From the NCBI GenBank assembly GCA_963854835.1, contig OY978527.1, positions 20,404,345-20,468,344 of the forward strand: DNA of 64,000 nucleotides. Direction: 5' to 3'. Positions within the stretch are counted from its first letter, which is position 1. The number at the start of each line of letters is the position of its first letter. Of the stretch, positions 1 to 11,578 are shown in pieces. The position numbers were made by a program, and so were the translations under genes. The DNA comes from Megamerina dolium. Its lineage: Eukaryota > Arthropoda > Insecta > Diptera > Megamerinidae. Below the pieces are notes generated by a model. It was not told the origin of the DNA. It saw nothing but the letters and a program-made list of their open reading frames with translations, and made no database searches.

Positions 1-740
1 CAAGCTTTGCTACTACTAGAATTAGTTACATGCTAGTATGTGCATATATTCGATATTTGGTATTAAAAAAAAAGAATACATTTTATTATTTAACAATCGT
101 GAATGCATACAATTTTCTATTTTTCTATTTTTTAATATGCGTCTTTAATTTTTCTACTTAAAGTGCTATTTTTGTAAACATTCCATTGCATTGTAACGTT
201 AATAATAATGATTCTAACATGATTATATATACATAATTAGAAAATGAAAGGAAAATTAATCATAATAATCTAATTCGAATATAATACGGATAATTGCTGC
301 TGACATTTAAAAATAATAAATTTTCAATAAAAATACATTTATTCATAGCATAATGCTTATGTATAAGTTTTTTTTTTATATACTTCGTTATACTAATATG
401 AAGAATTACAAATGATTACTAATAAGCAAAATGAAGAAATATATAAAATACAAAACACAGTAAAGTAATCATATACAAATATAAATTCAGTAATAAAAGC
501 ATTAAGCCTTATAACAAAAACTGCTAAAAATTGTATTATAAAAAGAAGAAGAAACAGAAATAACACTTCTGCATTTGAATTGCCCTTTTACATAGATAAC
601 CTACGTACGTACGAATACATATAGTATCAAAAAAAGCTTTCCACAAAACACACCCTCCACAATCAAGACAGGTCGACGATATTTTTTTCCTACTTAATAC
701 AATAAATACTTACGGAGAGACCTCCAGAAAAATATTGGAG
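1..740. other. AT-rich intergenic sequence, no gene seen
   Basis: Short A and T runs only. No long reading frame, recognisable transposon protein or RNA gene was found. Confidence 0.6.
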
Positions 741-744
741 AAAT

Positions 745-858
745 AGAGAAATGCCGGAAAAACTGCCAATTTTTGCCGGCGGGTGTGTACCGTTCGAAAG
801 AAAAATCGTTTCGATATCAAATTTTTGCTATGCTTTAGCCGGGGATTGAACCCACGAT
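745..858 (-). mobile_element. tRNA-derived SINE, partial copy
   Basis: The minus strand carries part of the tRNA-like head (the B-box-like stretch in reverse, with GGGGATTGAACCCA near 842) followed by the body sequence around GTACCGTTCGAAAGAAAAATC. The same sequence occurs in the complete SINE at 34725-35218 and in the nested copy at 39741-40114. The promoter-proximal head is missing beyond about 858, so this copy is truncated and old. Confidence 0.65.
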
Positions 859-861
859 AAC

Positions 862-1490
862 CTAGCCTAACCTTAGGTTATTGTGGCCATCTTCTTCGTT
901 AGACCAGAAAAACCCACTATGAAACCACGTGGATGTTCTTATAGTAGCTATGTAACGGTTCCAATCTCTCGTTTCGTGATGCGAGAGGTGTCTCACATCC
1001 ATTCTGGCACAGTGAGTACCATAGGGCAGTAGCCAGTACCCAGTCCTATAATGGTTCATGTTTTTTTTCGGGAGGTAAATTTATTGAAACGCTTCTTACT
1101 GAGTACAGGAAATTACATGTGGCAATTCGTGATCCCTAAAGATAAGTTTCCTGCGTTTGACACTGCTTCTGTGTACCGGCTCGTCCACTTTGACTTCCGA
1201 GTTCATCCGCTCTACAATTTCCTCTATGTCTCTATTTCCGGGAACCCAGGGTTGAATTATGTTGTGCTAAAATGCTTTAATCTTAGTTGGATTGCCGAAA
1301 TTGCACAAACGATACCATAAGTAGCAATAATTCCCAGTATCGCTGCTTCTCCACGACTGTGTGCAGGTTTTCTGAGTCCCAAATATGAAAGTTCTTGACA
1401 GTTGTCGAGATACAAAATCCTTTTCGTAAAGCCTAGAAACGTAAATGAATTGCAATTCCGCTTGGATTTACCAGTTATATTTATACTCAA
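862..1490 (-). pseudogene. non-LTR retrotransposon RNase H / C-terminal relic
   Basis: Minus-strand frames, joined across several frameshifts, show a PWVPGNRDIEE motif near 1235 that resembles the W-x-P-G-H/N-x-x-I signature of RNase H domains in I- and R1-like non-LTR elements. About 200 bp further on comes TGYWLLPYGTHCARM (near 1020), like the TGH...GTHA-R motif that follows that domain. The last stretch (862-1059) is an open C-terminal tail. No upstream reverse transcriptase is present, so this is a decayed 3' fragment. The assignment rests on two motifs; the exact clade is not certain. Confidence 0.42.
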
Positions 1491-2282
1491 ATACTCTGAG
1501 GTCTTTCAGCAGAGTTCTCAACAATCTAATGATTTTAAGCTATAGCATTTTTTCGAACCGAAATTTTTTTTAAAATTTTGCACATTTTCGCAAATTTACT
1601 TTCATTTATGTCTTTTAGATTTTAAGCGAAATTAATTTGATGTCTTTTTGCAGAGTTCGAAATATAGTTTAATCGTAAAGTCTCACAATATATCTGTGAC
1701 ATGAAACCATCACAGATATATTGTGAGACTACTAGTAAGAAATGACCCAATAATGGAACTCTTATGTAGTAATAACTTTCTGCAACAAAAACTTTTTTTA
1801 ACGCGGCAAAAGTTTTCATTTGGATAATGTTATCAGACAATATATTGCCAATGGAAACAACATATTGCTCATAGAAAGAAATTTATATTAAAAGTTGCTG
1901 TGACAGCATCTTCAAATTGAACGCAAATTTTTGGTAGGTGGCGATTTTGATTGCTAATGCTGTGGTTATGTTACCAATCAATTGAACGCTAATAAAAATA
2001 ATTGTTGTTGATTTCAATACAAAATGAAAAATGAACTCCAAAAATGAACATATGTATGTCAATCAGTTCTAATTGCTGTTTTCGAAACCAATCAGACCAA
2101 TTTCACCAGTGTTGCCATATGCAATTTTATACAAAGAACAAGAAAATGTGAGAAAAAATATTTCTAAATAATGCAATATTGCTTTACGGGTATTGCTTAC
2201 ATGCGTTTGTGTTATGTTCTGAGTATGTACTGATTGAGAGAATTCGCTCGTAAAACAAAGAAATTCTATAACTTTAAATTTA
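1491..2282. other. no gene seen; contains a perfect hairpin
   Basis: AT-rich sequence without a convincing coding region. The only structure is the inverted repeat at 1680-1729. The short frame through it on the minus strand (1622-1840) has no recognisable family. Confidence 0.5.
1680..1729. repeat. perfect 20-bp inverted repeat (hairpin)
   Basis: GTCTCACAATATATCTGTGA at 1680-1699 is followed, after a 10-base spacer, by its exact reverse complement at 1710-1729. No transposase or known element is attached. It could be the core of a small fold-back element or a recent palindromic duplication. Confidence 0.8.
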
Positions 2283-2432
2283 TTATTTTATCCAAGTTAT
2301 TCTAATTGGGAAAAGCGGGAACAGGCCCTAGATGGTATGCAACAGCAATTGTCTAAAATTGGTAGCGCTATAGCAAAACATGATATCCGGGCAAAATTTC
2401 AGTCCTTTGAAGCCAATATAGGAAAGAGTTGA
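2283..2432 (+). pseudogene. PIF/Harbinger MADF (Myb/SANT-like) protein fragment
   Basis: The plus-strand frame contains PSYSNWEKREQALDGMQQQL and ends at a stop at 2430-2432. The same motif, with NPSYSNRQKLEQTLDTMQ, occurs on the minus strand at 40580-40798, where it follows an LWDT signature typical of MADF domains. PIF/Harbinger elements carry such a DNA-binding second protein beside the transposase. Here it converges with a transposase fragment at 2494-2742, as expected for that family. Only the middle of the domain survives. Confidence 0.55.
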
Positions 2433-2493
2433 CTACTATTGACTCTAGCACTGCCAGTTGTTGATCTGGCGGTATTGCATTTCCAACTGGCGT

Positions 2494-2742
2494 TTAACTT
2501 TTTTTTATATCCTTTTTAATGAGCCGCAGGATGTTATGGAATTTCGCATCAGTCATCCTTAAGTAATTTGTGAAGGCCCAGAAGTAGTTACGTTGTAAAT
2601 CTTTTGTCAGGAATGTGAAAGAGCCATTTTTCGCCATTTTTCGTCCAACTTGATCGTTTTCTTCTTTTTTCCAGTACACTTCTATGATTATGGTGAAACG
2701 GAAAATGAACGTCCTGATTGGCGTTTCACCACGGCATTTCAC
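2494..2742 (-). pseudogene. PIF/Harbinger transposase N-terminal fragment
   Basis: The minus-strand reading has the pattern NYLRMTDAKFHNILRLIKKD near its end. This matches the N-terminal helix region (NxLRM-x-xx-F-xx-L) that precedes the DDE domain in HARBI1-like transposases. The catalytic domain is absent. The opposed MADF fragment only 60 bp away suggests a Harbinger copy reduced by an internal deletion. Confidence 0.5.
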
Positions 2743-2996
2743 GGCATTTATTAACTCTTCAGTTTAGATCCGTAGTGCTCTATACGCTAACGCTGTGTAT
2801 GAATTACGGCTGTATTTAGTATATTCTTACTCTTCATGAATGTTTAAGCTTACTTGATATTCTTAATGGCGAAAAATGAAAATTTCATCTTAAGAGCCAA
2901 TCATTTTGAAATGTTTTCTTAAATTCGGCGACATTTAAACGCAACACACTTTTAAGTTGAAGCGCACGATACTTTTCAACATCACTGTAAGAGTAT

Positions 2997-3434
2997 TGTT
3001 ACGTTTTTATTCTGTGAGCGTTTAATTCTATTTGAATTACCTTGTTCGATCACTGGATTCTGTTAATAATCACTGCAACACTTATTTTATACAACTATAT
3101 ACAGCAACAATTTATTTTATAATCTCTATGTACAATCAACTCTGTTTATAATCAACTATTTACAATAACACTTTAATGTACTAGCAACTTTTGCCTCTGT
3201 ATAGATGTTTGCGCAGTCACGTTCGGAATTCGATTGATTGTCACTTCTCAACACTGGCTCTATTTATACTCTGTTGGCAACACCCCAGAATCTTCCTTTA
3301 TCGAGATTCTTCTCTTCCTTTCTCGTTGGCTTGTTCTGGTTATCGCTTATTTCTTTTTGTTGACATTCATGTCGATGCTGCCAATAGTGTCAGTCACAAT
3401 AGTGATGAGTAACCAACTATCGATACTCGTTACA
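2997..3434 (-). mobile_element. solo LTR of the SAP-Gag Gypsy family
   Basis: This 438-bp sequence runs from TGTTACGTTTTTATTCTGTG to ATCGATACTCGTTACA. On its sense strand it starts TGTAACGAG and ends AAACGTAACA, as do the LTRs at 24373-24810 and 32288-32724. It is bounded by a 4-bp duplication GTAT (2993-2996 and 3435-3438). No internal sequence remains, so it arose by recombination between two LTRs. Confidence 0.88.
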
Positions 3435-3474
3435 GTATGTATAATAGTTTTTAATACTGTAAGCACTTGTCTTA

Positions 3475-4004
3475 TAGCGTAGACAGACGGCAGCCTAATT
3501 CCGGATTACCAAGTTAATTGGAATTAACTCGGGCATTAAGTGCAGCTAATCCGCATAAACTCTATGAGTTAATTCTCAAAATAAAAAAGGATTAGGGCAA
3601 TTTGCTATGGCAACACTGCTGAAAATTTTCTATTGTGAATTTTTCTCGATCCATTTTTCAAAATATTAGGTGTCTTCGCTCACAAAAAACTTTCAACAAT
3701 TATTAACAGTTTTCAACATGAAAAGCGTTAGCGAACAAATAAATCCAGCTGTCAATTACGAACGGTGAATGTCAATTTACAAGTTTCTGATAGATTTTAG
3801 TTCACGTACTTCTTGTATATTTTCTCATATCGAAAGTGACATACGACAGAAATTGCAATATAAGTAACAGTAAAAGTGAGCAAACCTATTTAAACAGCAA
3901 TCAGCTGTTTACTTAATCCACAATATTGCCGTCTGTCAGGTTAGTATTTTATTTAGATTAAGTGTGCCGTTAATCCGGATTAAATCTGTCGTCTGCTTAG
4001 GCAA
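3475..4004. mobile_element. Harbinger-type MITE, copy 1
   Basis: Terminal inverted repeats TAGCGTAGACAGACGGCAG (left) and the reverse complement of a diverged version (right) bound about 530 bp with no coding capacity. The flanking trinucleotide TTA (3472-3474; 4005-4007) fits the TWA target duplication of PIF/Harbinger elements. A second GACAGACGGCAG-like motif lies just inside each end. Relatives are at 4164, 39408, 41039 and 41410. Confidence 0.75.
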
Positions 4005-4163
4005 TTATAGTATTTTCTTTTCTCAATGAAATTTTTTTTTAACCTTTGCCAGGGCTGTCAAAATTTCATGTTCTATTCTGAAATACATGTAGCCTTTTCA
4101 TTGGGTGTTGTATTCTTTTCTCAAAATGTTGCTCTCTCAACGGGGAAAAATGCAACATTTTAA

Positions 4164-4677
4164 TAGCCCTGATAGACGGCAACGTTAATCCGGATTAACG
4201 ATTTAATACAAATTGACTCGGGCATTAACTGCAGCTAATCCGCAGTAACTATACGAGTTAATTCTCAAAATTAAAGAGGTTTAGGGAAACACTGATGTAA
4301 AATTTCTATTGTGAATTTTTCTCGATCCATTTTACAAAACAATAGGTGTGTTAGCTGACAAAAACCTTTCAACAATTGTTAACAGTTTTCGACATGAAAA
4401 GCGTTGGCGAACAAATAAATCCAGCTGTCAATTACGAACTGTGAATGTCAATTTACAAGTTTCTGTTAGTTTTCAGTTCACGTACTTCTTGTAGATTTTT
4501 TCATATCGAGAGTGACAGATGACAGAAATTGATAGTGATAGTAATGTAAGTGAGCAGACTTAATAAAACAGCAATCAGCCGTTTAGTTAGTAGGCAATAC
4601 TGCCGTCTGTCAGGTTAATATATTATTCGGATTAAGTGCGCCATTAATCCGCATTAACGCTGCCGTCTGTGTAGGCT
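4164..4677. mobile_element. Harbinger-type MITE, copy 2
   Basis: Same family as 3475-4004: ends carry TAGCCCTGATAGACGGCA and CTGCCGTCTGTGTAGGC, and the interior is closely similar. The left flank has TAA and the right TTA, so the target duplication is imperfect. It lies about 110 bp before the start codon of the Harbinger transposase gene. Confidence 0.7.
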
Positions 4678-4969
4678 TTACACTCTATTTAATGACAAAT
4701 CGAAAGTGTTGCACTGCAAATTAGCCGATTCTCAATCAATCTTTTGTGATTTCTCTTGGAATAAAAAAAATAAATATATAAAATACTATAATGCAAGTTA
4801 ACGAAGAGAGTGTAATTATTGCTGCAAATGAGGTTCTAAACAACTTACTGGATTCAACTTCGTCATCTGAACATGAAGCAGTAATGTTGCTACAGGGTAG
4901 GAGCTTCCATCATACTTACTTACTTACTTATGTGGCCATAACAACCGAATATCGATTTAGGCCGAATAT

Positions 4970-5506
4970 CTCTGTTCTTTGCTAGCTGGCGCCAGTTAGA
5001 AATTCCAAGCGCCGTCAGGTTCTCCAGTACTTGGTCTTTCCACCGAAGGTTAGGTCTTCCTCTTCTGCGTCGTCCTCCAGCGGGCTCCGAATATAACACC
5101 TTTTTAGCTGGAGCGTGTTCTTCCATTCGCTCGACATGACCTAGCCAGCGCAGCCGCTGGATTTACTATGTCAATATCGGCATACAGCTCGTACAGCTCA
5201 TGGTTGTATCTTATTCGGTACTCGCCACCAACGCAAATAGGTCCAAAGATCTTACGTAGGACTTTTCTCTCGAAAACTCCAAGCATTCGCTCATCCGAGG
5301 TGGAAATTGTCCAGGCTTCAGCACCATATGTTAGGACAGTCATGATGAGAGACTTGTAGAGTGTAGTTTTAGTAGCACCTGTTTGCAAGAGTAATCCTTC
5401 GCAATATCTCCAGGCTGAAGTCATTACAGCTGTTAATGCTAGTTCCAAGATAGACAAAGTCCCTTACTACTTCAAAAGCGTAGTTGTCAACAGTGACGTT
5501 GTTCGG
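4970..5506 (-). pseudogene. RTE reverse transcriptase C-terminus, copy 1
   Basis: The part after the RT palm is recognisable by YGAEAWTISTSDERMLGVF and GGEYRIRYNHELYELYADID, then a GRRRRGRPNLRWKDQVLENL tail. That GRP-x-x-RW-x-D pattern is typical of the RTE C-terminus. Frameshifts lie near 5170 and 5105. No catalytic YADD box is left in this copy. Confidence 0.75.
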
Positions 5507-6780
5507 AATTGTTCGTAGCATCGCCATTCAGTAACGCGGAGAAGTGTTCCCTACATAGGATCAGTACACTCTGGACATCTGTAACCAGATTCCCAATTCC
5601 ATCACGACAAGAAGAGGCTCCGGGATTTAAACTGCCACTCAGGCGCTTGGTCTTTTCGAAGAATTTTCCAGTGTCATTCTTGTCGGTACACATCTCTATC
5701 TCCTCACACTCGCGTCTTTCTTGTTCTCTTTTCTTGAGCCTGAAAAGACGTCTCTCTGCACTCCTTTTCTCTATGTACCGCTCCATAACAGCTCGCGTTG
5801 CGCCTGCACGCAGGGTTTTTCTGTAGGCGGCGTCTTTCTCTGCGGTAGCGTCGCGACACTCCTGATCATACCACTCATTCCTCAGAGGCCGGTAGTAACC
5901 GATTACCTCCTCGGCAGCAGTAGTCATGGAGTGGGATTTATGTCTCCACCGTGCGCATGTATCATTAAGTGGGGGAGTGTTCTGCATAAGCAGATCGGAT
6001 AGTCGAGTGGAAAATGCATCTGCTGTCGAGCTTTCTCTGTGCGGGACTTGTCTTGTTATTTGCGACACATAAACGTGTGCGCACCTTAGCTGCAACAAGG
6101 TAGTAATCCGAGTCGATGTTGGCACCACGGATCGATTTCCCGTCCATCACACTGGAAGCATGCCTTCCGTCAATCACCACATGATCAATTTGGTTTCTTG
6201 TTCTTTGATCTGGAGACAGCCATGTCGCTTTGTGGATGTCGAGATGCTGGAATCTGGTACCACCAATTACCATGTTTCGTGCTGCGGCGAAGTCGATCAG
6301 CCTCATTCTGTTATCGGAGGTGTTATGGTGGAGGCTGACTTTTCCGACAGTTGGACCAAAGGTACCTTCCTTGCCCACCCTGGCATTAAAGTCACCAAGC
6401 ACGATTTCGATACCGTGGCGGGGGCAACGGTCGTAAGCTCCTTCGCGGCGCTGGAAGAAGCTCTCCTTGGTCACATTGTCCTTCTCATCCGTCGGAGCGT
6501 GGGAACATATAAAGCTGATGTTAAAGAATTTTGCCTTGATGCGGATTGTGGCCAGCCGTCGTAGTCTCTTGCTGACCAAAAATCCACATCCTAATTCGTG
6601 CCTTTCAGCATGGCAACTGCAGTAGATGTCACAGGACGCAGCCCTGGACCAGCCCTGTCCCGTCCATCGCATTCCCTGGAGAGCGATGATGTCAGCTCTG
6701 TATTTTTCGAGGACATCAACCAGCTGGATAGAGGCACCCTCCCTATAAAGGGACCGGACATTCCAGGTGCATATCCGTAA
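5487..6780 (-). pseudogene. RTE endonuclease domain, copy 1
   Basis: The apurinic-type endonuclease of an RTE element, which nicks target DNA to prime reverse transcription. Visible motifs are MRWTGQG near 6670, GDFNARVG, RNQIDHVV, and near the end SDYYLV where the active form has SD-H. A short block beyond the VSKRL region is missing compared with copy 2 (8770-9905). The frame then continues into the linker before the RT domain and breaks near 5507-5515, where the RT core has been deleted. Confidence 0.75.
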
Positions 6781-7011
6781 ATCATGGTCTTTTTTCGTTT
6801 GCGGGTGTCATCAACAAAAGGGGTAGTCCGTTTCCGATGCATTTTTATATTCCTTCCATCATAGAGTAGAGAATTTCGTGGAGGATGTGGTGGATGCTTA
6901 CTCTGATTCGGAGGTAAACATGGTGTTTTCTATGCTGAATTATGAGTCGAAATAAATTTGTTTAATTTACTTACTTACTTACTTATGTGGCCATAACAAC
7001 CGAATATCGAT

Positions 7012-8767
7012 TTAGGCCGAAAATAACATGCTTCGCCAGCCATCTCTGTTCTTCGCTAGCTGGCGCCAGTTAGAAATTCCAAGCGCCGTCAGGTTCTCCA
7101 GTACTTGGTCTTTCCACCTGAGGTTTGGTCTTCCTCTTCTGCGTCGTCCTCCAGCGGGCTCCGAATATAACACCTTCTTAGCTGGTAGCGTGTTCTTCCA
7201 TTCGCTCGACATGACCTAGCCAGCGCAGCCGCTGGATTTTGATGCGCTTTACTATGTCAATATCGGCATACAGCTCGTACAGCTCATGGTTGTACCTTAT
7301 TCGGTACTCGCCACCAACGCAAATAGGTCCAAAGATCTTGCGTAGGACTTTTCTCTCGAAAACTCCAAGCATTCGCTCATCCGAGGTGGAAATTGTCCAG
7401 GATTCAGCGCCATATGTTAGGACAGGCATGATGAGAGACTTGTAGAGTGTAGTTTTCGTTCTTCGAGAGAGGGCTCGACTTCTCAATTGCTTACTAAGCC
7501 CAAAGTAACACCTGTTAGCAAGAGTTATCCTACGCATGATCTCCAAGCTGACGTCATTACTGCTGTTAATGCTGGTTCCAAGATAGACAAAGTCCCTTAC
7601 TACTTCAAAAGCGTAGTTGTCAACAGTGACGTGCTGTCCAAGACGCCGGGACTCTTTGTTTGTTGACACTAGATACTTCGTCTTGCCCTCGTTCACCGTG
7701 AGACCCATCCGACGCGACTCTCTTTCCAACTCTGAGAATGCTGCACTGACTGCTCGCGTGTTCATGCCGATTATGTCAATATCGTCGGCATACGCTAACA
7801 GCATGGCACTTTTGTTGAAGATAGTGCCATTATGTCGTAGATCAGCAGCTCGTATTATTTTCTCCATAATAAGATTGAAGAAGTCGCACGATAACGAATC
7901 ACCTTGTCTGAAACCCCGTTCGGTATTAAACGGTGCGGAGAGGTCCTTCCCAATTTTCACTGCACAACGGGAGTTATGCAGTGTCATTCTACAAAGTCGA
8001 ATGAGCTTTGCAGGAATACCGAACTCAGACATTGTTGCATAGAGGTAATCCCTTACCGGACTGTCGAAAGCGGCTTTATAATCAACAAATAGGTGGTGTG
8101 TGTCGATCTGTTTTTCTTGGGTCTTCTCCAGGATTTGGCGCAGTGTGAAAATCTGGTCGATGGTGGATTTACCAGGTCTGAAGCCACACTGATAAGGTCC
8201 AATCAGGTTGTTGAGCATAGGCTTCAACCTTTCACACAGTACGCTCGGTAGAACCTTGTATGCGATGCTCAGGAGACTTATTCCACGGTAGTTGGCACAA
8301 ATTGTGGGGTCTCCTTTTTTATGTACAGGACAGAGAACACTGAGCCTCCAATCATCAGGCATGCTTTCATCCGACCATATTCTGCTTATGAGCTGGTGCA
8401 TGCGGGTGAGCAGCTCATAGCCTCCGGTCTTAAACAACTCGGCAGGCAGGCCATCAGCACCTGCAGCTTTGTTGTTCTTCAGCCTTAAAATGGCCGTTTC
8501 AACCTCGTCATAGTCGGGTGGTGGAATATCAACACCATCATCTGTAATTGGGGTTATCGGGCAAACTCCTCCACTGGCGGAATTGTTCATAGCATCGCCA
8601 TTCAGTAACGTGGAGAAGTGTTCCCTCCATAGGCTCAGTACACTCTGGACATCTGTAACCATATTCCCATTTCTATCACGACAAGAAGAGGCTCCGGGAT
8701 TTAAACCTCCACTCAGGCGCTTGATCTTTTCGAAGAATTTTCGAGTCTCATTCTTGTCGGTACACAT
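7012..8767 (-). pseudogene. RTE reverse transcriptase, copy 2
   Basis: All RT palm motifs can be read over about 530 residues: ADGLPAELFK, NYRGISLLSIAYK, HHLFVDYKAAFD (first catalytic Asp), ERGFRQGDSLS, and LLAYADDIDIIG (the YADD box). The C-terminal region GVFERKVLRKIFGPICVGG and the RGRPNLRWKD tail follow. One inserted base near 7190 shifts the tail into another frame. Apart from that and the upstream frameshift the domain looks complete, so this copy is fairly young. Confidence 0.85.
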
Positions 8768-8769
8768 CT

Positions 8770-9905
8770 CTATCTCCTCTCACTCGCGTCTTTCCAACTC
8801 CCTCTTCTTGCGCCTGAAAAGACGTTTCTCTGCACTCCTTTTCTCTCTGTACCGGCTTCTTTCTCTGCGGTAGCGTCGCGACACTCCTGATCATACCACT
8901 TATTCCTCAGAGGCCGGTAGTAACCGATTACCTCCTCGGCAGCAGTAGTCATGGAGTGGGATATATGTGTCCACCGTGCGCATGTATCATCAAGTGGGGG
9001 AGTGTTCTGCATAAGCAGATCCGATAGTCGAGTGGAAAATGCATCTGCTGTCTCTGGTGATCGCAGCTTACTGACGTCGAGCTTTCTCTGTGTGGGACTT
9101 CTCTTGTTATTTGCGACACATAGGCGTGTGCGCACCTTAGCTGCAACAAGGTAGTGATCCGAGTCGATGTTGGCACCACGGATCGATTTCACGTCCATCA
9201 CACTGGAAGCATGCCTTCCGTCAATCACCACATGATCAATTTGGTTTCTTGTACGTTGATCTGGAGACAGCCATGTCGCTTTGTGGATGTCGAGATGCTG
9301 GAATCTGGTACCACCAATTACCATGTTTCGTGCTGCGGCGAAGTCGATCAGCCTCATTCCGTTATCGGAGGTGTTCTGGTGGAGGCTGAATTTCCCGACA
9401 GTTGGACCAAAGGTACCTTTCTTGCCCACCCTGGCATTAAAGTCGCCAAGCACGATTTTGATATCATGGCGGGGGCAGCGGTCATAAGCTTCTTTGAGGC
9501 GCTGAAAGAAGCTCTCCTTAGTCACATTGTCCTTCTCATCCGTCGGAGCGTGGGCACATATAAGGCTGATGTTCAAAAATTTTGCCTTGATGCGGATTGT
9601 GGCCAGCCGTTCGTTCACAGGCGTGAACTGTGAGACAAGATGTCGTAGTCTCTTGCTGACCAAAAATCCACATCCTAATTCGTGCCTTTCAGCATGGCAA
9701 CTGTAGTAGATGTCACAGGACGCTCTTTTGGAGCAGCCCTGTCCTGTCCATCGCATTTCCTGGAAAGCGGTGATGTCGGCTCTGTATTTTTCGAGGACAT
9801 CAACCAGCTGGATAGAGGCACCCTCCCTATAAAGGGACCGGACATTCCAGGTGCATATCCGTAAATCGTGGTCCTTTTTCGTTTGCGGGGGTCATCAACA
9901 AAAGC
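8770..9905 (-). pseudogene. RTE endonuclease domain, copy 2
   Basis: The open frame starts well before the first internal Met. LRICTWNVRSLY near 9860 supplies the conserved N of the endonuclease and FQEMRW near 9755 the catalytic E. VLGDFNARVG and the SDHYLVAAKVRTR end give the remaining catalytic D and SDH. The frame shifts near 8860, just before the RT part, so endonuclease and RT are no longer translated as one protein. Confidence 0.82.
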
Positions 9906-11186
9906 GGTAGTCCTTATCCGAGGCATATTTGTTTTTTTCATTGGGGGGGTTTTTTATGTGGCGGGTCCCAAACCCAACGCACAACCTCTAACCGAGGAGA
10001 TTTTCGCCACTCACTTCAGCCGCCTCCCAGCGGGTGCCAGGAAGACGTTGCCCGGTGGTCGCCACATGGAGGGCCCCCATTAATAATAATGAAAGCACCA
10101 TCACAGAGTAAGCAGAGCAAGCTATATGACTACCCCTCATTAACAAATAAAGGTATCATCACATAGCGCTGAGATCAAACTACATGACAGCCAGTGAGTT
10201 GACTTGCGATGAGTTCAACAAGGATTGCGCTAGCCCCACCCGGTTGTGGCAGTTAGACACGTTACCTTGCGAAAACACCACCAGACCACAGTTCAAGAAA
10301 AACTTCCGGATTGGTCGGGATAGTGTGGAATATCTTGTGGCAAGATATGCAACAAGCTTATGGTACAGTGAAAGGATATACAGAGGCGGTATACTGCAAT
10401 CCACAGCAAAAACACAAATGTTTTCCTTTTTATGATACGTACGCGAAAAAATAAAACGACTTTCAGAGAAGTAGGAAATCTTTTGATTTGACTTTGTCTT
10501 GCACACACTTCATATTCAATTTCTTTGCTGAAACAGTAGCACCAAAAATAATTAATTTTCCACAAGAAGTAGCAGAAAAGGAAGCTATCGCTAAGGAACT
10601 TGAAAAGGTACAGCAGAAAAATTACGTTTTAACGACTTGCCATATTTTTTAAATATAAATTTTGTTTGCACTTTTAAGATATCAGGATTTCCAAATGTCT
10701 TGGGTTGTATAGACTGCAGCTATAATTCGGCTAGGAATCCTAAACATAAAATACGGTCTACATATACAAACCGGCATGATTGTATATCGATTACAATGAA
10801 GGGTATTTGTGATGCATCCCCAGCAAAATTCACGATTCGAGAGTATTAAAGTTATCATTCATTGGAAATGAACTCGCGAATGCATGTGCACCAAAATATG
10901 ATTTACTGGGTGATGCAGCGTATCCCCTGCACGAGTACTTATTAATTCCTTTCCGCGACTATGGAAATTTGACTGAGGCGGAAAAATTATTCAATTTGAA
11001 ATTTTGCCAAAAACGGGTAAAAATAGAAAACGTATTCGGAGTGCTAAAATCCCGTTTTCGCCAATTAATGCGTTTAGATTTTCTTAATGTCGAAACCATG
11101 GCAAAGTTCGTTATAGCCTGCTGTACTCTCCATATTAATTGTATTGAAAGGAATAAATTATTCGATATCGAAACAGGCTACAATAA

Positions 11187-11578
11187 GAGTATTCTCGTAT
11201 GCAATCGTTTGTAACAATTGTTACAAACTATCACGTTTTGGTGTTCTCGTACCCAAAAAATTTGCAAAGTTTGGGAAATTGAGAGAGTGAAACGACATTT
11301 CATTTTGAGGGGAAGTTGCAAATTGTTACTGGACAAATTTATCCCAATAAAGGCTTGCAAGTAGGAAAAACAGCTGATCATAAGCAAAAGAAACTAACAA
11401 GCAAACGAACAATTGCAATTTACTTAGTGAAATATCAGCTGTTCGTGAAACTTGCAGGTTTTTACTGGTTTTGCGTTCTTGTACTTTTTGGCATATTTTT
11501 CTCTTTGAGAGCGAATGCTGTAGAATTTTCAGAAATTTGTTTACTGGATAATTGTTACAGGAAAAGTACGAAAACACA
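11187..11578. mobile_element. 392-bp MITE of a second family, copy A
   Basis: Starts GAGTATTCTCGTATGC and ends AAGTACGAAAACACA; the termini are imperfect inverted repeats. It is flanked by TAA on both sides (11184-11186; 11579-11581). A relative in the opposite orientation lies at 35716-36086. It is inserted in the C-terminal coding part of the Harbinger transposase. A palindrome TTTGTAACAATTGTTACAAA sits just inside the left end. Confidence 0.75.

Larger units (their letters stand above)
4915..6852 (-). mobile_element. RTE-type non-LTR retrotransposon, copy 1 (internally deleted)
   Basis: The element ends in a (AAGT)n tail at 4915-4935 on its sense strand, a hallmark of RTE 3' ends. It is bounded by an 11-bp target duplication CTTCCATCATA (4904-4914; 6853-6863). 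It is truncated at the 5' end and has lost the central reverse transcriptase region (junction near 5506). It sits inside exon 1 of the Harbinger transposase. Confidence 0.85.
6968..10282 (-). mobile_element. RTE-type non-LTR retrotransposon, copy 2 (nearly full length)
   Basis: This is the most complete RTE copy: about 3.3 kb, with 5' leader (about 9906-10282), endonuclease, reverse transcriptase and a (AAGT)n 3' tail at 6968-6987. The 5' end is placed at 10282 by comparison with copy 4, whose 5' end at 61843 is fixed by a target duplication; both end ...GCGAAAACACCACC in window orientation. No target duplication could be found for this copy. It lies in the intron of the Harbinger transposase. 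Confidence 0.82.

Noticed and set aside
1051..1320. 89-codon plus-strand gene
   Set aside because: It is antisense to the RNase H-like relic and shows no family resemblance.
3191..3482. small membrane protein genes in the LTR
   Set aside because: The frames recur in every LTR copy (24272, 25081, 29203, 32482, 51196) and are antisense to the LTR transcript; no coding evidence.
4050..4170. separate small fold-back element (AGGGCTGTCAAAAT...ATTTTAATAGCCCT)
   Set aside because: The inverted match is imperfect and overlaps the end of MITE copy 2, so it may be coincidence.
9154..9633. plus-strand gene
   Set aside because: It is an antisense shadow of the RTE endonuclease and appears wherever that domain is well preserved (also at 6160-6564).
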